Shown here piece after piece: positions 47,492 through 59,050 of a stretch of DNA of 64,000 bases. The stretch's first letter is position 1; each line of letters starts with the position of its first letter. Below the pieces are notes generated by a model that saw nothing but the letters and a program-made list of their open reading frames with translations, was not told the origin of the DNA and searched no databases. The stretch spans positions 17,952,651 through 18,016,650 of the forward strand of contig NW_004624734.1 of NCBI RefSeq assembly GCF_000247695.1, read 5' to 3'. Both the position numbers and the translations under genes were made by a program. The stretch comes from Heterocephalus glaber. Lineage: Eukaryota > Chordata > Mammalia > Rodentia > Bathyergidae.

Positions 47492-47568
47492 GGGCTGGGG
47501 ATTTAGCTCAGTATTTCTGGCGCCTGCTTCTCAAGTGCAAGGTCCCAAGTTCAATCCCTGGTACCAAA
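47492..47568 (+). repeat. ID-like tRNA-derived SINE, well preserved
   Basis: It reads 'gggctggggatttagctcag' and 'gcaaggtcccaagttcaatccctggtacc' with an A tail. The direct repeat AAAAAGTTACTA(C/T)T flanks it at 47478-47491 and 47569-47582. The near-intact A and B boxes suggest a comparatively recent insertion. Confidence 0.94.
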
Positions 47569-47584
47569 AAAAAGTTACTATTGA

Positions 47585-48430
47585 CATATCAGGTAATTGA
47601 AAGATGTACGTGGATTTAATAAACTTTCACATGACTTATAATATACTGATTTTGATGTTGATTGAACTCATAACTCAGCTGTAATACCATTTGTTGCCCA
47701 TTTGTTGGAGCTGCCCTTTCTTAAGTGAATTTAATTATTGGTACAAAGTACATTAGCCTTGACTTCTTTATAGACAGATCAATGCGACTGGCAGTCAAAT
47801 AAATATTCCTCATTGTTTTAAAATTTTACACATGGAAGTTGTCAGATTAGAGAGGAAGGGACTCTGTTTCCCAGGTCGCTAGGTCTGTCTCAAGTAAGAA
47901 GAACTTTTTCTTAGGGATTGAAAGACAATGAAACAAATAGGTATTCAAGATCAAGTACAAAAATCTATCAAAGCTGTTTGGTGTGAACAAAGATAAGATC
48001 TTTTCATGGAAGCAGAGACTAAGAAAATGGAAAAACATCATGTGGTTGCCAAAGGTGAGTGGGGGTGGCCCTAAAGGCATGCTGCGATCCGGGCCAACTT
48101 CGTGTCACTTGAAATTCATGAGTTCAGAGACTCAAACCAAAACTCAAAGGTTTTAGTGGTTTCTATTCATACTCTTACTGTTCAAAAAGTGCCTAAATTA
48201 GACATAAATGGTTTCATAATGCTTTTTAGCCATTGCATGGTTTCTTCAGAAATGCCACTTCAAAGATTTAGAGCTCCTGTTAGGAAATAAGGCAGAAGAT
48301 TCCAGTAACAACGTATTTGTTACCCTGAGAATATTGTGTCTGAGAGGAAAAGTGTTTTGTGAAAAGCATCTTTGGTATTTTTATTACTTAAGAAGCATCT
48401 AAAAAGTTTAGCAATTTTCATAGTTATTGG
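47585..48430. other. Unassigned sequence
   Basis: No gene or repeat was recognised. ORFs at 47847-48080 and 48102-48290 lack features. Confidence 0.5.
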
Positions 48431-48450
48431 AATACAGACACTTGTTTTTT

Positions 48451-48560
48451 GAGGGGTTTCTTTCTTTCTTTTTTTTTTTTTTTTTGGTACCAGGAATGAA
48501 ACTCGTGTCCTTGAGCCTGCTAGGAAGGCAGCAAAACCACCTAGCTAAATCCCCGGCCCC
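48451..48560 (-). repeat. ID-like tRNA-derived SINE
   Basis: On the minus strand it starts 'ggggccggggatttagct' and ends 'ggtacc' plus a long A tail extended with a purine-rich 'aaagaaagaaa' segment. Flanking repeats CAGACACTTGTTTTTT (48435-48450) and CAGACACTACTTTT (48560-48573) mark the insertion. Confidence 0.92.
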
Positions 48561-48808
48561 AGACACTACTTTTTAATCTTGACTTCGTGCTTCTAACCGA
48601 ACTATGTTTGCTGGAATTTACAACTTTATTTACAAAACTTACCTCCAAAGAGAAGTTGAATTTTGTTTTTCTATGACAAAAAAAAAAAAAATCCTTACTG
48701 AAAAACTAGCGTACTCCAAAATGTGCTGCAATTATTCCTGAATTTAAAGAAGATATTAGTAAGTAACAACACAGTGATAGTCTTAGGCTACAAAATTTTC
48801 CTAGACAA

Positions 48809-48957
48809 ACTGGGCATGGTGGCACACACCTGTAATTCTAGCACTTGGGAAGCTAAGGCAGGAGGGTCTGCGAGTTTGATGCCAGCCTGAGCTACATAAT
48901 TAGATGAAGACCGGCCTGAGCTACACAGAAAATGAAGTCTCAAAAAAACGAAAAAAG
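48809..48957 (+). repeat. B1 SINE with exact target-site duplication
   Basis: 'actgggcatggtggcacaca', 'tgtaattctagcacttggga' and 'gagtttgatgccagcctgag' are B1/7SL blocks. The internal duplication is visible ('gccagcctgagctacataat' then 'ggcctgagctacacag'), followed by 'aagtctcaaaaaaac'. The 10-base repeat TCCTAGACAA occurs at 48799-48808 and 48958-48967. Confidence 0.94.
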
Positions 48958-48967
48958 TCCTAGACAA

Positions 48968-49390
48968 TATCTAAATTAATTGGAATATATTTTAAATGAA
49001 TAAAAGAAGAATCAATATATTTGAGATGTATGTGATCTTGAATTTCCAGCGTCATTACAAATGTGTCAAAAGATGAATTCCTAATTAGTCACATATCTTT
49101 AAAGATTATGTTACAGTATATAGTATTTAAACATGAGATCCATCATTTTTATTTTGATGCATTATAAAGTATCTACCCTATTTTCATTCTATGTAGATTT
49201 TAAATTCTGTAATTTACGTTGAATAGTTTTTGCTGAGCAAGACATAAATTTGGAGGTGTATTTCAAAGGACCTGAATTAACAACACAATTACATAATCTG
49301 TTTAAAGGAGGCAATTTTGTATAGTTGCATTGATCACCTTTGTATCCTTAGAGAATATATCCTAACAAATATCTATTGAATCATTTAATA
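48968..49390. other. Unassigned sequence
   Basis: Nothing recognisable. Confidence 0.5.
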
Positions 49391-49393
49391 TGA

Positions 49394-49468
49394 TTTTTAA
49401 AAATTGGAACCTAGGCACCCACATATGCTAAGCAATAGCTCCAGCACTGAGCTATAAATCTAGCCCTT
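49394..49468 (-). repeat. Old ID-type SINE
   Basis: The plus strand 'attggaacctaggcacccacatatgctaagcaatagctccagcactgagctataaatctagccc' is the complement of an ID-type tRNA SINE (gggctagatttatagctcagtg). More diverged than the copies at 47.5 and 48.5 kb. Possible duplications are TTAAAAATT / TTAAAAAATT. Confidence 0.78.
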
Positions 49469-49469
49469 A

Positions 49470-50280
49470 AAAAATTATAATAATAGTTTTAGCATTTGGT
49501 TTCTCTTTAAATAGTATGGCTTTGACATAGTCTTATTTAAATTTTTTCATTTTTATACTGCTGAAGAAATGATTCGATATTATTTTAATTTATGTTATTT
49601 TAAGAAATGTAGAATCTTATTAGGAAAAATAATTGACATAGTAAGAATGAGTAAAGTTAAAATGAGGCACTCTACTGTTTTTATTTATTTTGTCTTGTTT
49701 AATACTCAATGAATCATGTTAAGGTTATTGTCATTTGAAAGTTGAGGGAAAAAAAGACTAAGATACGTTTGATAACATGACTATGATCATACAAATAGGA
49801 GATGAAGTAGGAACTTAATTTTGTATGAAGGCTATGTTTTAAAATAAATACTTAAATAAATGGGAGATACCAGATTTCTCAGTGAAAGAGCAGTATGAGT
49901 TCTCATGATGAAGTGATCATACCAATATGAATTACTTATAAAATATCCTGATACTTTCCCTATAGGGAGAGAGTGAGCTTTCCAATTTTCTATGTATGTA
50001 TACATTTGTAATAAGATGTCTGTAATCAAAGGTCTAAATTCACATACAGCCACCTAACATTTTTGGATATTTTGTAAAAGTCATAGACATATACCCTTGT
50101 TACTTCTGGCAGAGCCTTTTTTTTTACTTTAACCCCACTGTCAAATGTTAATATAATTCTATTACCTTTTTTCTTATGAGTTGTGTGCGTTCATTTTTTA
50201 CCATGTGCTTTCAGCCTTTTGGGCCCATGTATTTATGTAATGCCTTCTTAAATAGTATGCATTTAAACTTGTTACTTTTT
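49470..50280. other. Unassigned AT-rich sequence
   Basis: No gene or repeat was recognised. Confidence 0.5.
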
Positions 50281-50284
50281 TTGC

Positions 50285-52300
50285 TGCTTTGGCATTCTTT
50301 TATTTTTGAAATATAATTTGGCAATTTCTTGGATACAATATTGGATATGATGTGATGGTATGATAAGTGCACAATGTAGAATAATTACATCAAGGTATTT
50401 AAGCTCTCCATCACTTGTATATTATCACTTTTTCATCTGCTGAGACTATATGAAATGTATAGACTTAGCAATTTTGATATACACTGTATAAAATACATAA
50501 TTATTAACCATAATCGCTATGCTGTATAATCAATCTCAAAAAAATTCCTAATTCTACCTGTATGGTTGAAACTTGGTACCATTTGACCAACATCTTTTCC
50601 TTTCTTTGTGCTCCAGCCTCTAGTAATAACCATTCTTCTCTGTTTCTATGAGTTCAACACATTAGATTTCACATGTGATTCAAATCACGTAAGTTTTGTT
50701 CTTCTATGAATGAGCTAACATCATCTAGTATTATGTACTCTGAGTAGATCCATGTTGTTATAAATGATGGAACTTCCTTTTTAAAGGGTGAATGATATTC
50801 TATGGTGTGTGTACAGTATACCACTTCTCTCTAGCCTTCATCTACTGATAGAAACTTGATTTGATTCCTTATTCTGGTTATGGTGAACAATGTTGCAATG
50901 AACACAGAGCAAAGATATCTCTCTGACCTACTGATTTCAAATCATTTGCTTTCATACCCACAAGAGGAATTGTTGGATCCATAGTAGTTCTATTATTTGT
51001 TGTTGAGGCACTTCCACGGAGTCTTAGATAGTGGCTGCACTAATTTGTGATTCCAACTACAGTCCACACGGGTTTTCTTTACACCCTCATGGACATTTTC
51101 TGATAGCCATTCTTGACAATTATGAAACAATATTACCTTTTGGTTTCAATTTGCCTTTCAGTAATTAGTGATATTGAGTATTTTTTCCATACATCTCCTG
51201 GTCAATTGCATATTTTCTTTTGAAAACTGTTTACCAGGTTGTTTTTTAAATTGGATTTTTGTTTCTTTATGTTGAGTCTCATGAGTTGCTTATATACTTT
51301 AGATAGTAACCATTTTGTGATGTAGAGCTTATAAATATATTCTCCTATTTCATAGATTTTATCTTCATTCTGTTGATTGTCTCCTATACCTTGCAGAAAC
51401 CTGGTTTGATGGAATCACATTTGTTGATATTTTTCTGTTTTGCCTATGTTTTGAGGTAAAGTCCAAACCAACACTTTCTGCACTACTGTAATAAATCTTT
51501 TTTACTTATGTTTTCCTTTTATAGTTTTGCTTCAGATCTTATGCTTAAGTCTTTATTCCATTTTGAGTTGAATTTTTTTCATGCTATAATAATCCTGTTT
51601 CTTTCTTCAGCATGTGAATATTCAGTCTTCATTGGTAAGTGTCCATTTTTGCTTACATGTTCTTGACATCTTTGTCAAAAATCAGGTGATTATAAATGCA
51701 AGATTTTTTCTGAGAATTTTATTGTGCTCCTTTGATTGATTTGCCTACTTTTTGCCATTATCATGCTGTTTTAATCCTTGCAGCTTTATAATATAGCTTA
51801 AAATCAGTACAGTGTATTCAGTTCTTTTTTGTTTTTTCTCAAGATTTTCTGACGTGTTTGGGCTTATTCATGCTTCAATATAAATTTTAGAATTTGTTTC
51901 TTTTCAGCGAAAAAGTTACATGAGAATTTCAGTGAGATTTACATTGAATCTATAAATTCCTTTAGACGGTATGACTATTTTAACAATATTAATTCTTCCA
52001 AATCCATGAACTCATTATCATATTTATTTATTCTTTAAACTCTTTTATCAGTGTTTCAGTTTTCAAGGTACTTGTCTTTTACCTCCTTGCTTAATTGTAT
52101 TGCTAATAATTTTATATTTTTGTAGCTATTTTAAATGGGATTCTTTTCTTGATTTATTCTTCAGATATTTGCTCTTCCTATTTAAAAATATGAAAAATTT
52201 TGTATATTGATTTGATAACATTTAATATTGCTAGATGAGACATTTTACTAACATTTATTATGTTTACTCATAATTTGAGATTTTTTGTTCATTTTGTTTA
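50285..52300 (-). mobile_element. Ancient LINE-1 (L1M-type), antisense
   Basis: The plus strand shows complement of L1M 3' UTR ('gtgatggtatgataagtgcacaatgtag', 'aaccataatcgctatgctgtat') and late ORF2 ('ttctatgaatgagctaacatc', 'gtagatccatgttgttataaatg', 'gaatgatattctatggtgtgtg', 'tggttatggtgaacaatgttgcaatgaac', 'gaggaattgttggatcc'). The more upstream ORF2 text follows ('ttaagtctttattccattttgagttg', 'cagctttataatatagc'). ORF2 is fully decayed. The right edge is gradual and uncertain. Confidence 0.85.
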
Positions 52301-52483
52301 CCATTTTATAGTTGCCCCAGTTTTACTTCTTTTCTTATTTAGTATTGATTAAAGTCACTGAATTTTAAACCTCAATCTATGTTGTTATTCACTAATTACT
52401 TCAGAGTTATGCACACTTCTGGTATTTTGGTGATTGTATCAGGAACATTAACTTATGACTGCAGTATCAGAAGGATATAAACA

Positions 52484-52578
52484 AGGACACTGTCTGTTTG
52501 ATTAAATGCTGTTTCTCATGCCTAGAACTGTGCCCCTAACATAGTAAGTCCTCAATAATAATTGTTAAGTAAAATGAA
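52484..52578 (+). repeat. L2/MIR-like fragment
   Basis: 'gacactgtctgtttgattaaatgctgtttctcatgcctagaactgtgcccctaacatagtaagtcctcaataataattgtt' follows the widespread old-repeat ending 'gcctagaacagtgcctggcacatagtaggtgctcaataaatattt'. Confidence 0.55.
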
Positions 52579-53370
52579 ACTTTTCATTTATTATCTTCAA
52601 AATTGAAAGAATGCCTTAAAATACGTAGTTTATTTCCTTAACATTTAGCTTACTCAATAAATTACCAGTATTTTCATAATTTTATAAGTACTCATAATGA
52701 ATATTACTACTATTGCTACACAGAGCCATCATTTGTTCATTTAATAGTATAGCCTTTAGAATCTTTATACTCTATGCTGTACCAGATGAGAGGGTATAAA
52801 GAAGCTTACTTCTTAAATGCTGTGTCCAGAATCAGTTTTTCCACTTTGCCCAACATCCCACTGACCAGATCAATTCAGACTCTTATTACTTAATTTCAAG
52901 CACATTAAAGAAATATAATTTAGCTACACGCTGAGGCTGAGCATGGAGGGACTAGTGTTGGAAGAAGTCTCTTTGAAATAGAATAATAATTGTTTTCTTC
53001 CTCATGTTTTAAAAAATATCAATCTATTGTTCTCTGGATTCTATTTTTTATTTTAAAACACAAGTTATGAAGTTGTGATTCTTCTACAGAAAATGTCTCA
53101 TTTGGACTATTTAAATTCTGCACTTTCACTTTTATTTTGCTGTTATGTCTGTTAATTAATCTAAGTTTAATATGAGTTGAGGTGAGGATTTACATATATC
53201 AACATAGCATAGGTACAGCTAAATTTCTGAAAAGTAAAATGTGTAGCCTTCATTAGTTCTTGAAAATTACATTAACTTTAGAAAAATGCTTTTTCCTCTC
53301 ATTTCCTATATTTCCTTGCAGAACCTGATCTAGTTTATATGCTCATCTTTTCTTATTCTTTAACTTGCAT
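52579..53370. other. Unassigned sequence
   Basis: No gene or repeat was recognised. Confidence 0.5.
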
Positions 53371-53371
53371 T

Positions 53372-53455
53372 CTTTTTTTTTTTTAAATGGAACTGTGTAT
53401 TGAAACCAGATCTTCATGTATGCTAGGCAACAGCTCTACCACTAAGCTACAGCAC
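53372..53455 (-). repeat. Old ID-type SINE
   Basis: A T run, then 'ggaactgtgtattgaaaccagatcttcatgtatgctaggcaacagctctaccactaagctacagc', the complement of a generic rodent ID element (gctgtagctcagtggtagagc...). It differs from the ID-like consensus of the younger copies. Confidence 0.8.
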
Positions 53456-53599
53456 ATCTTCTATCCTGTATGATATCTTTTTTTTCTACTTTTCCTGAAA
53501 TATTCCTTAAATCTGTCTCTGTTTAATATTCTTTTTATTTCATCCATTATTGCAATGATCATTTAAAATTTTCCATTTTTCCCATTGTTCACAGGTGAC

Positions 53600-54090
53600 A
53601 TTTTTATAAGTACATATTTACAGTACATAATAATTATATGTATTGTAGGGAGTTTGCACACGTACATAACACATCTTTATTCATTTTTATGGCCGTCTTT
53701 CCATTCTTCCCTTCTCTCTCCCAACAAATTCCCAATTCCAAAAGTTCTATTTACATTTTTTCTTTAACTCTTTTTAAAAATCCTTTTTCTCTTTCTTCCC
53801 TCCCCACTCCTCCACTTTTGATTCCCCTCCCATTTGTAAAAGATCTAACTACTTCCTAATACCTATCTCTATTTTTTTTTACCCTGTGTCTATACTTTGA
53901 GTTTCTCATATAGGAGAAACAATACAATATTTAATCTTGTGTGTCTTATTTATTTTACTTAAGATTATGGTCTCAAAGTGCATCCATTTACCTAAAAAAC
54001 CCCTCAAAATTACCCTTCTCTATGCAGAATAGTACTCTATTATATCATGATATAGGAGAGAGAGAGAGACAGAGAGAAAGAGAGAGAGAC

Positions 54091-54125
<35 letters not shown>

Positions 54126-54765
54126 CTGAAGACTGACTTTGGGATCAATGGAACAGAATACAGGCTGCAGAAACAATTCCAGGCTCACTCAGCTACTTTG
54201 CCTTTGACAAAGGGGTCAAATACTTTCACTGGAAGAAAATAACTTCTTTTACAAACGATGCTGGGAAAACTGGTTATCCACATGCTGGAGACTGAACTTA
54301 GGCCCATATCTCTCATCACACACTAAACAAAAATCAATATGGATCAAAGAACCAAATATTAAAATAGAAAAAAATTTATTTGCTTGAAGATAAAATAGGT
54401 AAAACTCTTGAAGACATATCTGTAGGCAAGGACTTTCTTAACAAGACCCTGGCTGCACAAGAAATAATACAAAAAATCAACAAATGGTGTGATACCAAAT
54501 TAAAAAGCTTCTGTTCAGCAAAGGAAACCACCAAGAGAGTAAACAGACAATGTGTAGAATGGGGAAAACATTTTACGAGCTATTCCTCAGAGACTGGACT
54601 AATACATAGAATATGTAAAGAACTAACAGAAATTAGATTCCCCCACATTTAAAGATTCAATTCAGAAATGGGTATCTAAAATGAATAGAGACTTCTTAAA
54701 TGAGAAAACAAATGACCAATAAATACATTTTAAAAATTGAATACTTCTGGCCCTTTGAGAAATGC
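53600..54765 (-). mobile_element. LINE-1 with 5' inversion (twin-priming structure)
   Basis: 53600-54048 is L1 3' UTR and the end of ORF2 on the minus strand ('cacacgtacataacac', then 'gtgcatccatttacctaaaaaac', 'atgcagaatagtactctattatatcatg'). 54126-54765 is more upstream ORF2 on the plus strand ('gatcaatggaacagaatac', 'caagaccctggctgcacaag', 'aagcttctgttcagcaaaggaaac', 'cagagactggactaatac', 'ctggccctttgagaaatgcaaat'). The two parts are in opposite orientation and separated by a GA array. This arrangement is the classic product of twin priming. The 90-codon ORF at 54380-54652 is the surviving ORF2 C-terminal part ('LEDKIGKTLEDISVGKDFLNKT'). Confidence 0.85.
54055..54125. repeat. (GA)n array at the inversion junction of the 53.6-kb LINE-1
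   Basis: About 70 bp of GA repeats with regular C and A interruptions (gagagacagagagaaagagag appears twice in tandem). Confidence 0.95.
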
Positions 54766-54784
54766 AAATTTTTCATTTTTCATT

Positions 54785-56505
54785 TCTATTTAGAGGTTCA
54801 TGATAATGTTTTCTTATTTGGTGATATTTTTACACTCTTGTTAACCTAGTAATATTGAAAGTATTTACTTTGAATAATGTAAGTATTCTATATTGGCTTC
54901 TGTGGAGTGGTTCTGTGAAAAAAATCAGATAAAAGCACACATTGGTCATTATAGGGTACTAGTATTTTAGAGTCTTCTATTACAAACACTGAACCTACAC
55001 TTTTCTAAACATATAAAACAATGAGATCATCATAAATTTAATACCTATTTTGTATTACAACAATTGAGATAGTAAAAATACTATAAGACTAAAAGGATCC
55101 ATCCTAAATTATGTATGAGCAAATCTGTCCCTTAAGGTGAACTTTTCTGAGTGAATGACTATATGTCTCCTGCTGGGCCAATAAATATTATGGTGCACAC
55201 ACACACACACCCACACATCCATACACCTACCCCAGACCAGCAATGAAAACAGACTGAAAGAATTATTCTCTTGGTAATAGCACTTTCATTAAAGAAACAA
55301 AGTGAAAGACTATGAGTAATGCCCCTTATCAGAGAAGGAGATTGGATGAAGTGCCAAGAATATCAGTACTGTCACCCAATACAATCTAAAAAAAATATGT
55401 GTGTTTATGTGTGTGTGTGAAAGGAAGCAAAAAAATGTCCTGGGTAAATGTTTACCTCCTTTCTGTTTATGGACTAGTTCACTCAAATATCAAGGTTATT
55501 GCTTTCTTCCTCCAATATTTATGGAAAATTCATACAGTTCTCCTGCAAAGCTGTAAAAACTTGAAAACATAATATAAAATGACCCAGGACTCTGTATCAC
55601 CGAGACACAAACACATAGAGCTAAAGTTGTTAGGCAAGGAAGTGCTCTTGTGGTGAGAAGAGTATATATGTGTATTGGCCTAATAAAAAATAAATAAAAT
55701 AGAAGCATCATATAATTTTCCTCACACTAGGTATAAAATAAGGTACTGACACTTCCAGAGCAGAAGAAACAAAACTTCAGTACTAAGGTTTATGGATACT
55801 ACTTTTGGCAGTTGTCCTTTGGATCTCATGAAAATATATTTTAACTGATAAAGTGGAGAAAAATAGCTTTTCTTCATAAAACTGGTTAAAAGTTTCACTA
55901 GAGGAAAAGATGTCAAAGCAAGATTGTGACTGACAGAAAGGTTCTTTTCTTCTGTTTGTTTTCCCCAGGGCGGCCAGGATCTATGTATGACTACGTACTG
56001 CTCCGTGTATTTTACTCATAGCTTCAGTGGTTTTAAATTTATTTTACTTTTCAAAATCTTAGGAAATCTTAATCAATTTTTTAAAGAAGCTTACCAGGAA
56101 CAAGTATAAATAGATGTGGGAAATATTATCTCTCACTTTTTACATTAGCTACATGTGAATTCAGTGCATTGGATGAGTTAGTGTCAAATTGTAACGTGTC
56201 ATCTTGAAAATTGAAACTGCTTAAGAAACAAAACTTTTGTTTCTCTTTTCAGAAGTCATAATTTTTAGAACTTGCTTTGCTATTCAGAAGGCTAGAAATG
56301 TGGACACCAGGTTTACATGATATTCAGAATTATTAGATTTGGTGGCAGAAGGTGGAATTCCCTTTAAGAAGAAATTACTAAAATAGATAAGTAAGCACAA
56401 CAATATCTTCCCTTTCTTTTATTTGTTCTATATACATTGAAGAATTTTTTATCCAATTATTTCATGCTACAGTGTGCAATTTGATTCCTGAAATATCTTA
56501 GTCAT
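54785..56505. other. Unassigned non-coding sequence
   Basis: It contains a short (AC)n run at 55195-55217 and a (TG)-rich stretch near 55400-55420. No gene or named repeat. Confidence 0.5.
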
Positions 56506-56508
56506 TGT

Positions 56509-56918
56509 CTGTATGTGCTATGGTTTTATTGTGCCCTCCAAAATGTGTGTATTGGAAGTTCAATCACCAATGTGATGATTTTTAGAGGTGAGTCCTTTGG
56601 GAGGTGTTTAGATAATAAAGATTCTGGCCACATGAACAGGTTCATACCAACGCAGAAAGGGCTTTACATTGTTCTGCCATGTGAAGACATGACACATTTT
56701 CTCTTTGAGACTGCTATACCTTTTGTTGTGTAAGGTCAAAAAACACCTCCCCTACACAGGATGCAACTTCAAGTAGAAAACAAGTCTGCACCAGACAGCT
56801 GCCCGCAACTTGACCCTAGATTTCCCAATCTCCAAAATTGCCAGAAATAAACTTCTGTTCCTTATAAATTACTGAGCCTCCATATTTTGTTCTGCCAACA
56901 TCAGTGAGACCAACAAAG
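56509..56918 (+). repeat. MaLR LTR (MST/MLT1 type), solo
   Basis: Starts 'tatgtgctatggttttattgtgccctccaaaatgtgtg' and contains 'tttagaggtgagtcctttgggaggtg', 'tgttctgccatgtgaagacatg' and 'gtctgcaccagacagctgccc'. It ends 'cccaatctccaaaattgccagaaataaacttctgttccttataaattactgagcctccatattttgttc'. These match MST/MLT1 LTRs point for point (ctatggtttgaatgtgtcccctccaaa...gcctttgggaggtg...gccatgtgaggaca...cctccagaactgtgagaaataaa). The 'aataaa' is the LTR polyadenylation signal. Confidence 0.9.
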
Positions 56919-56974
56919 CATGGTTCCTTTAAAAAATATAGTTTATTTTAGATTGAGATATAACTAATATTGTG

Positions 56975-57418
56975 TATAAGGGAGAATAATGTCTACACAA
57001 GATTTCCAAATGCTAACCTCTACAACCTGTGAATACATTACCTTATAAGACAAAAGAGACTTGATAAATGTGAATAATTTAAAATTCTTGAGATGGAAAG
57101 ACTGTGTTGGACTATCTAGGTGAAGATACCATAGCCAGTAAAGCTTCTTTTAAGAAATTAGGAGAGGAAGAAACTGCAAGGAAACTACCAGTTTGATTTG
57201 ATTTGAGATCAAATTGGTACAGCCATGATCCAAGGAAAAGAAGTAGCCTGAAATGTAAAGGAATAGATTTGGCTAGAACCTCCAAAAGAAATAGTCCATA
57301 TGATTGTAGCACTATGGAAAGCATTCTAGAATATATGTCTCAAATTTAATATAATTAGTTTTAAAGCCATTTGTTAATGGTTATTTTTATAGCAGCACTA
57401 GAAGATGAATACACATAA
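56975..57418 (+). repeat. MLT1-type MaLR LTR
   Basis: 'aacctgtgaatacattaccttataagacaaaagagacttgataaatgtgaataatttaaaattcttgagatggaaagac', 'gttggactatctaggtg', and near the end 'agccatttgttaatggttatttttatagcagcactagaagatgaatacac' match MLT1 LTRs (acctgtgaatatgttaccttatatggcaaaagggac...agccactaagtttgtggtaatttgttacagcagcaatagaaaac). Confidence 0.85.
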
Positions 57419-57419
57419 A

Positions 57420-57518
57420 ATATGACTAGGCACAGCTCCACAATGTTGAAACGTCAGTGTTATCACATGGATAGGATAGAAGCTAAATCTAATAATTTTA
57501 AGAATCTCATGTTGAGTC

Positions 57519-57550
<32 letters not shown>

Positions 57551-58365
57551 TTCTTTGTTATATTTCCCAAGACTGCTAGTGACAGATTTGTACAAAATGC
57601 CCTTATTCTCCACTTAATATGTTCATCATACATTTTTCTCTTACACCATAACTGTTTCTTGTGATTGATTGCTTCATTTGGTTGGTTTTATCTGACAAAG
57701 AATAGATTTCAATTTATAAGATATTGCTTTATTTTCCCTTACTTCTCTGTTTTGAAAAATTTTACACCTGATTCCTTTATGTAGTTTTTCTATTTGCCAG
57801 TGTCTCCATTGGCAGTAGCTCATCTGAAAGGACTTTATCAAGAAAGAAAGAGATAAATGCTGGAGTGATTGCCAACATTCAAAGGCATTGAATTCTAGAG
57901 ATTCCTCTTTCATTTGCCTTGCTGTCAATTCAATGCCTTCTGCTTTGGGGTCTATTAAGATATTGAATGATTTCTGGAAACACATTCATTTCATGTAATG
58001 TCTGCAACTGAGAGTGATCTGAAAAATATAAGTGAACATTTATGTATTTTTCCCTCAACCCCACTATCAATAGTTTGTACAGAATTCAAGAGAAATAGCC
58101 CAAGGGTTAATGCTTTACATCAGGTAGTGCAAAAATTTACATAGCAATCAAAGCTTGGAAGAACTCAATCATTTTATCTTCTATACCATACTTTAGAAAT
58201 CAATTTCTGACCTGACCTATGGCATTTCTTTATATACCTAATGCTTTACCTTGCTTTGAAGAAAGGAACAACCCCACAATAACCTGACAACCTTGAAATA
58301 ATAACTTGACAACGCAACTCTTTCTTTTATCCTGACTTGCATATTGCAGTGAGTTCTACATAACA
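57420..58365. other. Unassigned sequence with a (TG)n run
   Basis: The dinucleotide array lies at 57521-57551. No gene; the ORF at 57674-57985 has no family features. Confidence 0.5.
57521..57551. repeat. (TG)n microsatellite
   Basis: An AT-to-GT dinucleotide run. Confidence 0.95.
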
Positions 58366-58383
58366 GTCCTGAGCTTAATTCTT

Positions 58384-58478
58384 TTTTTTTCTTTTCTTTT
58401 TTTTGGTACCAGGGATCAAACTCCAGACCTTGTGCTTGCAAGGCAGGTGGTGGAACCACTGAGCTAAATCCCCATCCC
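58384..58478 (-). repeat. ID-like tRNA-derived SINE
   Basis: The T run is followed by 'ggtaccagggatcaaactccagaccttgtgcttgcaaggcagg...ccactgagctaaatccccatccc', the complement of the ID-like consensus. Approximate duplications are GAGCTTAATTCTT (58371-58383) and GAGGTGAATTCTT (58482-58494). Confidence 0.9.
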
Positions 58479-58688
58479 TATGAGGTGAATTCTTGATTGT
58501 AGTTCTGGCTTATTTTGACCAGGCTATTTGCTCTCTTCCCTAAAGTCTTATTTCCATATAACTAAGTCTAGTCCTGCAATTTCAGTTTAATTCACATTGT
58601 CTCCATTGCTTAATAATTTTATTCAAGGAATGGACTGAATCCCAATGTTAATTATTGTTATGCTGTTAGGCTTATTGTTACCACTTAT

Positions 58689-59050
58689 TGTAGTTTGGAT
58701 CTGGAATGCCCCCCAAGTTTTGTGTGGTAAATATTCAGTTCCAGCTTGATGGTAGTAGGAGGAGGCAAAAATTTAAGAGGTGAGGTCTAGTGAAAGTTAT
58801 TCTCATCACTAAAAATATGCCCCCAAAATATGCCCTTTCATTTCCTCCCTTTTTTCCCTTTCTATGACATAAATAGTTTGTTCCTCTATGTGCTTCCAGG
58901 GATGATATTCGGCCTTACCTCAGGCCAAAATGCAATAGGACCAACTGACTATAGACCAAAACCTTCAGAACTCTGAAATAAAATAAATGTTTTCACTTTT
59001 TAAGTTTATTGTTTCAGGTATTTTGTTATAGTGACAGAAGGTAATTGACA
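58689..59050 (+). repeat. MaLR 5' LTR
   Basis: Opens 'tgtagtttggatctggaatgccccccaag', contains 'ctctatgtgcttccaggg' and 'tcaggccaaaatgcaatagg', and ends 'ctctgaaataaaataaatg...tcaggtattttgttatagtgacagaaggtaattgaca'. The 'aataaa' cluster near the end is the polyadenylation region. Confidence 0.88.
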
